From Massilia atriviolacea (GTDB taxonomy: Bacteria; Pseudomonadota; Gammaproteobacteria; Burkholderiales; Burkholderiaceae_D), in NCBI RefSeq assembly GCF_003953935.1, contig NZ_RXLQ01000004.1, positions 310,001-374,000 of the forward strand: DNA of 64,000 nt, given 5' to 3'. Of the stretch, positions 1 through 7,583 are shown piece after piece. Numbering within the stretch: position 1 is the first letter of the stretch; each line of letters begins with the position of its first letter. The notes below the pieces were generated by a model, which was given only the letters and a program-made list of their open reading frames with translations, was not told the origin of the DNA and did not search any database. The position numbers and the translations under genes are program-made.

Positions 1-288
1 GCCCGGCACGAACTTGATGTGCTGCGCTTCCAGGTGGGCCTTGGCCTTCCACAGGTTTTCATCGAGGCCGCCCAGGGGCGAGCCGCGGTAGCCGGAAATG
101 AAGCCGGCCGTGTTCAGGCCGGCGGCCTGGTCGCGTTCGCGCTGCATCATCGGGAGGCGCACCAGCGCCTGGATACCTGACAGGAAAATATTGCCCGTGG
201 TCGCCGTGTATTTGTCGTCGAGGGTGACCGTGGTCAGGCGTGAAGCGACGTCCTGCGGCGCAGGCGTCGTTGCCGTGGTATCTGGCAT
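1..288 (-). CDS. indolepyruvate:ferredoxin oxidoreductase family protein, N-terminal part
   Basis: This is the first 96 codons of a gene that runs off the left edge of the window. The visible N-terminus contains FISGYRGSPLGGLDE at about residues 63-77. That is the start of the thiamine-diphosphate-binding region of fused indolepyruvate:ferredoxin oxidoreductases, which oxidatively decarboxylate aryl-pyruvates in aromatic amino acid breakdown with ferredoxin as acceptor. The ATG at 286-288 has GGAGA about 8 bases upstream. The catalytic and iron-sulfur parts lie outside the window, so the exact substrate cannot be judged. The family call rests on one well-conserved motif. Confidence 0.8.
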   Translation of the reverse strand, partial: MPDTTATTPAPQDVASRLTTVTLDDKYTATTGNIFLSGIQALVRLPMMQRERDQAAGLNTAGFISGYRGSPLGGLDENLWKAKAHLEAQHIKFVPG

Positions 289-517
289 GTGTGTCTCCAA
301 AAGGGTATTCGGGATCGTGCCCGCCGGGTCGGCGCCGGGTAAGCGCTTCGATGACGGACTGGGTGCCGCTGTAGGCGACTGTTTTATATAGCGATTCTAC
401 AAGACTCTCCGGTACGGAGCGCCGCTGGCGTGGAGTGTATGACCTTCCTGGCCATAGGGGAAATACGGTTTCGGGATGGGGGTATAAGAAAAAACGATGG
501 CCCTGGCTGCCTGCCGC

Positions 518-1450
518 TTATTTGGGCAGCTGCGCGCCGGGCCAGGCCCCGCCGGCGCACAGGTCCGCCGTCACCTGGTGCACCAGGCGCTTGACCGCGG
601 CCGCCGCGTTGGTCAGGGGAATATTGCGCGAGGCGCACAGGGTGACCTTGCGCGCCAGCGCCGGGCTGTGGATCGGGCGCGCCAGCATGGCGCCGCGCTC
701 TATGTCGGCCAGCAAGGGCGCGACCGGCAGGATGGTGGCGCCCATGTCGGCCAGGATGGCCGACTTGAGGATGGCGATCGAGTTGATTTCAATCACGCTC
801 GACAGGTGCAAGCCCGCTTCGCGCGCCACGTTTTCGATGCGCGGACGCACTCCCTGCTGCTGGGCCGGCAGGATCAGGGTGGTGGCCAGCGCCTCGGCCA
901 GCGCCACCCGCTCGCCCGGCGGGCCGAAGACCGAGCCGGTGCGGCAGATGAAACGCAGTTCTTCCTCCACCAGCGCGCTGCTGGCAAAGGCGCCCAGCTG
1001 GCCGTCGTCGAACAGCACCGCCAGGTTGATCCGGCCCGACTTTAACTGTTCGTTCAGATTGCCGGACAGCTCTTCGGTCAACTGCAGGGTGATCTCGGGA
1101 TAAGTGTTGCGCGCCGCCATCAGCAAGGGCAGGGCCAGGGCATTCGAGATGCTGTGCGGCAGCCCCAAGCTGACACTTCCCGATGGCCTGGTGGTAGACT
1201 GAATCACGGCCGAACGGGCGTCGCCGACCTGCTTCAGGATGGCCTGGGCATGCTCGTAAAACACCTTGCCGGCATCGGTGGCCAGCACCCCCTGCGCCGA
1301 GCGGTGCAGCAATTGCGCGCCCAGTTCGTCTTCCAGCTGGCGCAGCTGCTGGGTCAGGGCCGGCTGGGCCACGTGCAGCACCAGCGCCGCGCGCGAGAGC
1401 GAGCCGTGATCGACGATGGCGACGTAATAGCGCAGCTGGCGTAGTTCCAT
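518..1450 (-). CDS. LysR-family transcriptional regulator (Nac/Cbl-like)
   Basis: A 310-aa protein with the usual LysR plan. It has an N-terminal winged helix-turn-helix (MELRQLRYYVAIVDHGSLSR, then AQPALTQQLRQLEDELG, residues 1-60) and a C-terminal substrate-binding-like co-inducer domain. The open frame continues upstream of 1450, but the ATG at 1448-1450 gives the canonical MELRQLRYY start, so it was chosen. It is divergent from the HD-GYP gene, with 115 bases between the start codons, so it could regulate that gene. The N-terminal half looks most like the Nac/Cbl group (nitrogen or sulfur control), but the inducer cannot be told from sequence. Confidence 0.88.
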   Translation of the reverse strand: MELRQLRYYVAIVDHGSLSRAALVLHVAQPALTQQLRQLEDELGAQLLHRSAQGVLATDAGKVFYEHAQAILKQVGDARSAVIQSTTRPSGSVSLGLPHSISNALALPLLMAARNTYPEITLQLTEELSGNLNEQLKSGRINLAVLFDDGQLGAFASSALVEEELRFICRTGSVFGPPGERVALAEALATTLILPAQQQGVRPRIENVAREAGLHLSSVIEINSIAILKSAILADMGATILPVAPLLADIERGAMLARPIHSPALARKVTLCASRNIPLTNAAAAVKRLVHQVTADLCAGGAWPGAQLPK

Positions 1451-1565
1451 GAGTCGGCTCGGGATTAGTGGTTTTTGGAAAGCATTAATGCAATAGGGAA
1501 ATATTGACGCTATACTGGTCGGGTTGCCGCGATTGCGCGAGATTACACCACAGACGGACAGAACC

Positions 1566-2786
1566 ATGCTCAAGAAAATCGACGCTTCCCAACTCAAGAC
1601 CGGCATGTACATCCATGACCTCAGTTGCGACTGGATGACGCATCCCTTCGTGCGCAACCGTTTCCTGCTCAGCAGCGAGGACGAAATCCGCAAGATCGTC
1701 CAGGCCGGCATCCACGACGTGGTCATCGATTGCAGCAAGGGGCTCGACGTCGACCATGCGCCGACCCTGGAAGAAACCCGCGAGAGCACCGAGCAGGCGC
1801 TGGTGGAAATCGCCGCGCGCCCGGTGATCGTCACCCGCACCACCCTGGGCGAGGAACTCAAGCGCGCCGCCGTGATCCGCCAGCAGGCCAGCGGCCTGGT
1901 GCGCACCGTGATGCAGGATGCGCGCCTGGGCAAGGCCATCGAAATCGACAATGTCTCGCCGGTGGTGGAAAACATCACCGAATCGATCCTGCGCAATCCC
2001 GGCGCCCTGATGGGCATGCTGCGCATCAAGACCAAGGACGACTACACCTTTTTGCATTCGGTCAGCGTGTGCACCCTGCTGGTGGCCTTCTGCCGCTCGC
2101 GCGGGATGGATCCCGAGACCACCTACCAGGCCGGCCTGGGCGGGCTGCTGCACGATACCGGCAAGGCCCTGGTGCCCGACCATATCCTCAACAAGCCGGG
2201 ACCGCTGACGGACGAGGAATTCGCCATCATCAAGAAGCACCCGCGCGACGGCTACGATATCCTGCTCAAGTCGCCCGAGGTCGGTCCGATTCCGCTCGAC
2301 ATCACCCTGCACCACCACGAGCGGCGCGACGGCAGCGGCTATCCGGACAAGCAGGGCGAGGGCACGATCAGCGAACTGGCGCAGATGGCCGCCATCGTGG
2401 ACGTGTACGACGCCATCACGGCCGACCGCTGCTACCACAAGGGCATGTCGGCGGCCGAAGCGCTGCGCAAGATTTACGAATGGAGCAAGTTCCACTTCCA
2501 TCCCACCTATGCGCAGGAATTCATGCGCTGCGTCGGGATTTATCCGGTCGGCACCATGGTCATGCTCGAATCGGGGCGGCTGGGGGTGGTGATCGAGCCG
2601 CACGAGACCAATCTGCTGGCGCCCAAGGTGAATGTGTTCTTCAATACCCGGCGCAATGTCTACATCAAGCCGGAAACCGTGGACCTGTCGCGCCCGCTGG
2701 GCTTCGGCGGCGGCGACAAGATCGTGCGTCCCGAGTCGCCCCAGAAGTGGCATGTGGACCCGATGCAGTTCATCAGCGTCGGCTAA
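1566..2786 (+). CDS. HD-GYP cyclic-di-GMP phosphodiesterase with DUF3391 N-terminus
   Basis: A 406-aa cytosolic protein. Residues 1-140 match the DUF3391 region often found before HD-GYP domains (LKTGMYIHDLSCDWMTHPF). The HD-GYP domain follows, with the metal-binding HD pair at about 196-197 (LLHDTGK) and an intact HHERRDGSGYP signature at about 250-260. Proteins of this family hydrolyse c-di-GMP. All signature residues are present, so it is predicted active. It has no transmembrane helix and no receiver domain. The start ATG at 1566 was preferred over upstream in-frame codons because it gives the normal family N-terminus. It converges on a GGDEF cyclase gene 33 bases away. Confidence 0.93.
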   Translation: MLKKIDASQLKTGMYIHDLSCDWMTHPFVRNRFLLSSEDEIRKIVQAGIHDVVIDCSKGLDVDHAPTLEETRESTEQALVEIAARPVIVTRTTLGEELKRAAVIRQQASGLVRTVMQDARLGKAIEIDNVSPVVENITESILRNPGALMGMLRIKTKDDYTFLHSVSVCTLLVAFCRSRGMDPETTYQAGLGGLLHDTGKALVPDHILNKPGPLTDEEFAIIKKHPRDGYDILLKSPEVGPIPLDITLHHHERRDGSGYPDKQGEGTISELAQMAAIVDVYDAITADRCYHKGMSAAEALRKIYEWSKFHFHPTYAQEFMRCVGIYPVGTMVMLESGRLGVVIEPHETNLLAPKVNVFFNTRRNVYIKPETVDLSRPLGFGGGDKIVRPESPQKWHVDPMQFISVG

Positions 2787-2797
2787 GCGGCACGCGC

Positions 2798-2813
2798 GGC
2801 GCCCTGGGGCGCC
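2798..2813. terminator. GC-rich hairpin between two convergent c-di-GMP genes
   Basis: GGCGCC is separated by CTGG from a second GGCGCC, giving a perfect 6-bp stem in the 33-base gap between convergent stop codons. There is no T-tract on either side, so it may slow polymerase or mark mRNA ends rather than act as a strong intrinsic terminator. Confidence 0.35.
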
Positions 2814-2819
2814 GGCTTG

Positions 2820-3860
2820 CTAGAAGAATTCCGCCGTATCGTTCGACGCCACCGCATGCAGCAGTCCGCCCGAGACCAGCTGGTCGTAATGGCAAGCCTG
2901 GTTGCGTCCGTGGCTCTTGGCGTAGTACAGCGCCTGGTCGGCATGGCCGAGGATGATCACCGGCGACTCGTACGGGCTGATGCTGACGAAGCCCACGCTC
3001 ACCGTCACCTGTCCCACCTGCGGGAAATCGTGCGATTCGACATTCATGCGGAAGCGGTCGATGATCTTTTGCGCATTGTCCAGGGTCGTCGAGCGCAGCA
3101 GCACCACGAATTCCTCGCCGCCGAAGCGGAACACCCGGTCTTGCGAGCGGAACGACGATTGCAGCAGGTTGGCGATCAGGATCAGCACTTCGTCGCCGTA
3201 CAGGTGGCCGAATTTGTCGTTGACCAGCTTGAAATGGTCGACGTCGACCACCGCCAGCCACTGCTTTTCGGCATCCGACGGCTGGCGCCGCTCTTCCTGG
3301 CCCGGTTCCGGCGACTCCTGCTCGGCCGTGACATGCAGCATCTTGGCCAGCTGGTCGTCGAAGGTCTTGCGGTTGAGCAGGCCGGTGAGCGAGTCGCGCT
3401 CGCTGTAGTCGAGCAGGTTCTGGAAGTTGCGGTACACGCTGACGATCCCGCCGATGACATGGATGGTGTCGCTCGTGTACGGGGTCGGGTGCAGGATTTC
3501 GAGGCAGGTGTCGACCTTCTCGCCGATCCAGATCGGCAGCCACAGGGTGCGCTTGCCGTCCGCCGACAGGGTCACCGCGCTGGTTTCATTGTTGGCGATG
3601 CAGGCCGCCAGGTCCGGAAAGTTGCCGATTGGCTCGCCCGGCGTGTTCACATCGGCCGGCTCTTCCATGCGGGCCGTGCCGCCGGCGCAGATGCTGGCGC
3701 GCGCGCGCACATACTGCTGGCCGCGCACATGCATGATGGTCAGCACGCGCGTCTGCGACGCCCGTGCCAGTTCCTGCACCGCCGAGATCACCGAGATGTC
3801 GAGCATCGTGTGGTCGCGGTGGCCAGTCATGTCCACCATGTGTTTAAGAAGGGAATCCAT
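2820..3860 (-). CDS. GGDEF diguanylate cyclase with GAF-like sensor region
   Basis: A 346-aa protein. The first 150 residues resemble a GAF-type sensor (no membrane segment). The GGDEF domain runs from about 152 to 320. It carries an intact active site GGEEF at 247-251 and an RxxD inhibitory site (RSQD, 238-241) exactly five residues before it, so product feedback inhibition is expected. Dimeric GGDEF enzymes make c-di-GMP from two GTP. The open frame extends to 4019, but the ATG at 3858-3860 has GAGAA about 8 bases upstream and gives a sensible start. It sits between the HD-GYP gene and the Tad pilus locus, which suggests a link to surface attachment. Confidence 0.92.
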   Translation of the reverse strand: MDSLLKHMVDMTGHRDHTMLDISVISAVQELARASQTRVLTIMHVRGQQYVRARASICAGGTARMEEPADVNTPGEPIGNFPDLAACIANNETSAVTLSADGKRTLWLPIWIGEKVDTCLEILHPTPYTSDTIHVIGGIVSVYRNFQNLLDYSERDSLTGLLNRKTFDDQLAKMLHVTAEQESPEPGQEERRQPSDAEKQWLAVVDVDHFKLVNDKFGHLYGDEVLILIANLLQSSFRSQDRVFRFGGEEFVVLLRSTTLDNAQKIIDRFRMNVESHDFPQVGQVTVSVGFVSISPYESPVIILGHADQALYYAKSHGRNQACHYDQLVSGGLLHAVASNDTAEFF

Positions 3861-4309
3861 GTCGTTCTCAGAAATGTAAATCAAACAACTACCACGTAGT
3901 GCGGGCATGTCTTTCGACATGGGCGCTCGCTCGTCTGCCTGATGGCCGGACCCCCTCGGCTGGCACCGCGTCGCGCGCCGCGGCGCCGTGCATGCGGGCT
4001 TATTTTGCTTTTTAAGCAATTGTCATGCATAAACGCTCGCGTTCACCCGATTCTACCGTTGTGTGACAGCTTGCGGCTCACCGCACAGCAACTTTTTCAC
4101 GATCTTGTCGTATATCGACCGTTTCCATAATAACAAAAATAGTACCTTTAGGAAAGTTGTTCCAAGTCAACCCCCTGATTCCCCCTGTCTTTATAGTCGA
4201 CTCAATGGCGGAAAAATTGAAGTACAGCAGCAACGTACCTCAAGGCAAGGCAGTAGCGCAGCCGAACCCGGAGCCAGAAGTTGGCAGTTTTAACTAACCG
4301 GAGGTCACC
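3861..4309. promoter_or_regulatory. AT-richer intergenic control region between diguanylate cyclase and flp pilin
   Basis: About 450 bases without a convincing gene. The stretch 4010-4200 is markedly AT-richer than the flanks, as expected for the divergent promoters of the cyclase and the pilin. A TATAGT hexamer at 4192-4197 is a possible pilin -10, but no good -35 is seen at normal spacing. GGAAAGTTGTTCC near 4151 is a short dyad that could be an operator. The pilin start is preceded by GGAGG at 4300-4304. The individual promoter elements are uncertain. Confidence 0.45.
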
Positions 4310-4486
4310 ATGAGCACCATCACCACCGCAGTGCAAGCCTTTATCAACGACGAAGACGGCGCCACCGCCATCGAGTACGGCCTGATCGCCGCCCTGATCG
4401 CGGTCGCGATCGTCGGCTCGCTGAGGGAGGTCCAGGTGGAACTGAAAGCCCTGTTCGCTACCGTCGTTTCGGAACTGCAAGCCTGA
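4310..4486 (+). CDS. flp: Flp-family type IVb pilin
   Basis: A 58-aa prepilin, the major subunit of the Tad/Flp pilus. After a 17-residue leader ending in glycine, the sequence ATAIEYGLIAALIAVAIVG starts the hydrophobic helix. A prepilin peptidase should cut before it, leaving Glu5-Tyr6 in the mature pilin, the Flp signature. GGAGG lies 6 bases before the ATG. A perfect intrinsic terminator follows 38 bases after the stop, so flp can be transcribed as a short abundant mRNA, separate from the assembly genes downstream. This is the usual way to get many pilin copies per machine. Confidence 0.93.
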   Translation: MSTITTAVQAFINDEDGATAIEYGLIAALIAVAIVGSLREVQVELKALFATVVSELQA

Positions 4487-4524
4487 TAAGTCGCTCGTCC
4501 GCTCCCCAGCCGACGTCATCCCCG

Positions 4525-4564
4525 CCCCCCGGAACAGGGCCCTGTTCCGGGGGGCTTTTTTTTT
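4525..4564 (+). terminator. strong intrinsic terminator after flp
   Basis: A perfect 30-bp palindrome centred between 4539 and 4540 (arm CCCCCCGGAACAGGG) is followed by C and a run of nine T at 4556-4564. The next start codon is only 10 bases further on, so tad assembly gene expression probably depends on partial read-through. Confidence 0.9.
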
Positions 4565-4574
4565 GCGAGACGCC

Positions 4575-5132
4575 ATGCCTACCTTGAGCCCGACCCTGTC
4601 CCAATGCGTCCTGATTGCCTTGCTGCTGGCCGCCGCCGCCACCGACCTGGCCTGGCGCCGCATTCCCAACCGCCTGCTGGCGGCCGGCCTGGCCTGCGCC
4701 GCCATCCTGCACCTGTGTTCCGGCACCCCGCTGGCGCTGCTCGATACCGGCCTGGCCGGCTTCGGCGCCGGCCTGCTCCTGTTCCTGCCCCTGTATTTCC
4801 TGCGCGGCATGGCGGCTGGCGACGTCAAGCTGATGGCCACCGTGGGCGCCTTCACCGGCCCCGCCCTGGCCCTGCAGATCGCGCTGGCCGCGTTTTGCGC
4901 CGGCGGCCTGATGGCGCTGGCGATCATCCTCGCCAGCGGGCGCCTGCGCGACACCGGCGCCAACCTGATGGCGCTGCTGCGCCCCCTGTTCCTGCGCCTG
5001 GGCGGGATGCCGCTGGTGGCCGAGCCGCTGCCGACCCCGAGTGTGGGAAATATGCCATACGCGGTCGCGATCGCCGCCGGCGCCTTTTTCACTCTGGCAC
5101 GGCCCTGGCTAGAAATTTCCCTACGGCCATAG
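4575..5132 (+). CDS. tadV: A24-family prepilin peptidase TadV/CpaA
   Basis: A 185-aa integral membrane aspartyl protease that removes the leader of Flp prepilin. It has about five to six hydrophobic helices. The two catalytic aspartates are in ATDLAWRRIPN (about residue 22) and in the AAGDVKLM motif (about residue 79), the TadV version of GxGD. The short length without the methylase domain of PilD is normal for TadV/CpaA. The start codon lies just 10 bases after the T-run of the flp terminator, and no good Shine-Dalgarno is visible, which should keep expression low relative to pilin. Confidence 0.9.
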   Translation: MPTLSPTLSQCVLIALLLAAAATDLAWRRIPNRLLAAGLACAAILHLCSGTPLALLDTGLAGFGAGLLLFLPLYFLRGMAAGDVKLMATVGAFTGPALALQIALAAFCAGGLMALAIILASGRLRDTGANLMALLRPLFLRLGGMPLVAEPLPTPSVGNMPYAVAIAAGAFFTLARPWLEISLRP

Positions 5133-5221
5133 CTTGTTCCTTGTCAAACCGGGCCAGGGGCTGCTGACTAAAATAAATTGTGGCTTCTGGAAACGCCACT
5201 TGCCGATGCGAGGAACCCGAC

Positions 5222-6667
5222 ATGAGTTATACCGCCCCACCCGCAGCGCTTGCGCCCAGCGGCCTGCGCTTGCGCTGCCCCGCACCCGACTACGCCGACG
5301 GCAGCGCGCCGCCGCAACCGCGCTGCGTGCGCGACACCGGCCTGGAAGCGGGGCTGATCGTGGAACTGGTGGCCAAGGCGATGTATTCGATCGGCAAGAT
5401 CCACCTGCCTACCCTGACCGCCAGGCTCAAGCTGTCGATCGGGGTCCTGCGCGAAACGCTCGACGCCATGCAGGCCGATCACCTGGCAGAAGTGGCCGGG
5501 CGCGGCGACTCCGACCTCGACGTGCATTACCAGCTGACCGAGGGCGGGCGCCTGCGCGCGGCCGAGTTCCTGGCGCGCTGCCGCTATGTGGGACCGGCCC
5601 CGGTCACCCTGCAAGCCTACCGCGACCTGGCCGCGCGCCAGTCGGGCCGGCAGGACGGGGCGCAGCAGATCGGCATGGCCGAGATGGCCGCCGCCTTTGC
5701 CGACGACGTGCTCGATACGGCGGTGCGCGACCAGCTCGGCGCCGCCCTGCAGTCGCGCCGCCCGCTGCTGCTGCACGGTCCGTCCGGCAGCGGCAAGACC
5801 ACCCTGGCGCGCAAGCTCGGGCAGCTGCAGACCGGACTGGTGGCGATTCCGCACGCCATCCTGGTCGAGGGCCGCATCGTCCAGTTCCACGATCCCGCCG
5901 TGCACGTGCCGGCCACGCCGATCCACGCGCGCCAGCAGCAGGAACGCCAGGAGCGGCGCAATCCGGACGCGCGCTGGATCCTGTGCCGCCGTCCGGTGGT
6001 CCAGGTCGGCGCCGAACTGGCCTACGACATGCTCGACCTGCGCCTCGACCAGGCCAGCGGCGTGTACCGCGCGCCGCCGCATTTCATGGCCAATAACGGC
6101 ATGCTGCTGATCGACGACCTGGGACGCCAGCGCCTGCCCACCGAGGAATTGCTGAACCGCTTCAGCGGCCCGCTCGACAGCGGCTGCGACCAGCTCACCA
6201 TCGAGGGCGGCTGCAAGATCGCGGTGCCGTTCGACGTCACCGTGGTGCTGGCCACCAACCTGGCGCCCCAGCGCCTGCTGGACGATGCCTTCCTGCGCCG
6301 CATCGGCTACAAGATCCTGGTCGGGCCGCTCTCCGAAGCGTCCTATGCCGCCCTGTTCCGGCGCCAGTGCCGCCAGCATGGACTGGCTTGCGACGAGGCG
6401 GTGCTGGGCTACCTGATCGGCGGCCTGCATGGCGCCAGCGGCCGGCCGCTGCTGGCCAACTACCCTGCCGAGCTGATCGGGCGGATCCACGATTTCGCCG
6501 CCTTCGCCGGCACCACGGCGCGCCTGAGCCTGGGCGCCATCGAACAAGCCTGGCACAGCATGGCGCCGGCCCTGCCGCCCGCGCCGCCGCCGGCCAGCGC
6601 CGCGGCCCATCCGCCGGTTTCCTTTTCCGCCGATAGCGGCACCACCCTGTACGAGAGGATCTCATGA
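5222..6667 (+). CDS. AAA-family ATPase inserted in the tad locus
   Basis: A 481-aa cytosolic protein. An N-terminal 120-residue region looks like a winged helix (ETLDAMQADHLAEV…YQLTEGGR). An AAA-type domain follows, with Walker A GPSGSGKTT near residue 186 and Walker B MLLIDDLGR near 296. The family is a predicted chaperone-like ATPase seen near some betaproteobacterial Tad loci. It is not one of the classical Aggregatibacter tad genes and is distinct from the TadA motor and from TadZ. GAGGA lies before the ATG, and its stop overlaps the cpaB start (ATGA), so it is translationally coupled to the pilus genes. A role in regulating or remodelling the pilus machine is inference. Confidence 0.8.
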   Translation: MSYTAPPAALAPSGLRLRCPAPDYADGSAPPQPRCVRDTGLEAGLIVELVAKAMYSIGKIHLPTLTARLKLSIGVLRETLDAMQADHLAEVAGRGDSDLDVHYQLTEGGRLRAAEFLARCRYVGPAPVTLQAYRDLAARQSGRQDGAQQIGMAEMAAAFADDVLDTAVRDQLGAALQSRRPLLLHGPSGSGKTTLARKLGQLQTGLVAIPHAILVEGRIVQFHDPAVHVPATPIHARQQQERQERRNPDARWILCRRPVVQVGAELAYDMLDLRLDQASGVYRAPPHFMANNGMLLIDDLGRQRLPTEELLNRFSGPLDSGCDQLTIEGGCKIAVPFDVTVVLATNLAPQRLLDDAFLRRIGYKILVGPLSEASYAALFRRQCRQHGLACDEAVLGYLIGGLHGASGRPLLANYPAELIGRIHDFAAFAGTTARLSLGAIEQAWHSMAPALPPAPPPASAAAHPPVSFSADSGTTLYERIS

Positions 6668-7551
6668 AAAACAAACGCGCATTGCTGACCATGGGCGTGG
6701 CGGTCCTGTTCGGAATCGGCGCCGTGGTGCTGGCCTCGCTCTGGCTGCTCGCGCAGCCCGGCAACGCCGCCACCCGCATCGTCGTCGCCAGCGGCGACAT
6801 CAGCCGCGGGCAGCGCATCTCGCCCGACATGCTGCGCCTGGTCGACTGGCCCAGCGCGACCATCCCGAAAGACGCCTTCAAGGATAGCCTGAAGCTGGCC
6901 GACCGGGTGCTCAAGGCCAACGTCCTCAAGGGCGAGCCGCTGACCGAGGCCAAGCTGGCCCCGGCCGGCACCCTGGGCGGGCTGTCGGCCCTGATCAGCG
7001 AAGGCAAGCGCGCCATCACGGTGCGCGTCAACGATGTCATCGGCGTGGCCGGCTTTGCGCTGCCGGGCAATTACGTCGACATCATCGTGCACACCGAACG
7101 CGAACCGGAAGAGCCGGCGCGGCACGCGCGCAACGGCCTGCATATTTCGAAGATCGTGCTCGAACGCATACTGGTGCTGGCGGTGGCGCAGGAAGTCGGG
7201 CGCGACGAGACCAAGCCGAAAGTGGTCAACGCGGTCACGCTCGAAGTCACGCCGGAACAGGCCGAAGCGCTCGACCTGGCGCGCGGGGTCGGCACGCTCT
7301 CGCTGGCGCTGCGCAACCAGGTCGATCCAAGTTCGCCGCAGACGGCCGGCGCCACCAAGGCCAGCGTGCTCGAGCAGATCGCGGCGGCCGCCCCGGGCAC
7401 CGCGCCCGCCGCGCCGGCGCCGGGCGCCGCCGCGCCGCGCAAGCCGAAGCCGGCGCCACGGGCCGCGCCGCGCGCGCCGCAGGTGGCGCAGGCCCGGCGC
7501 GACTGCGTCAGCGTATTGAACGGCGTGACCACGTCGCAAGAATGTTTCTGA
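6664..7551 (+). CDS. cpaB: Flp pilus assembly protein CpaB/RcpC
   Basis: A 295-aa periplasmic protein anchored by one N-terminal membrane segment (residues 6-33). A SAF domain (RIVVASGDISRGQRISPDMLRLVDWP, in two adjacent pieces at about 39-62) is followed by the RcpC/CpaB core, ending in an Ala/Pro-rich, probably disordered tail. In other Tad systems this protein works with the secretin, possibly through peptidoglycan contact. It overlaps the preceding ATPase gene by four bases and is followed closely by the secretin gene, the usual cpaB-cpaC order. Confidence 0.9.
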   Translation: MKNKRALLTMGVAVLFGIGAVVLASLWLLAQPGNAATRIVVASGDISRGQRISPDMLRLVDWPSATIPKDAFKDSLKLADRVLKANVLKGEPLTEAKLAPAGTLGGLSALISEGKRAITVRVNDVIGVAGFALPGNYVDIIVHTEREPEEPARHARNGLHISKIVLERILVLAVAQEVGRDETKPKVVNAVTLEVTPEQAEALDLARGVGTLSLALRNQVDPSSPQTAGATKASVLEQIAAAAPGTAPAAPAPGAAAPRKPKPAPRAAPRAPQVAQARRDCVSVLNGVTTSQECF

Positions 7552-7583
7552 TGTTCGAGCAATCACCTCACAGGATGGCCGAT

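Noticed and set aside
4192-4197. Defined sigma-70 promoter for flp
   Set aside because: A TATAGT hexamer exists, but no matching -35 at 16-18 bases; only the region was reported.
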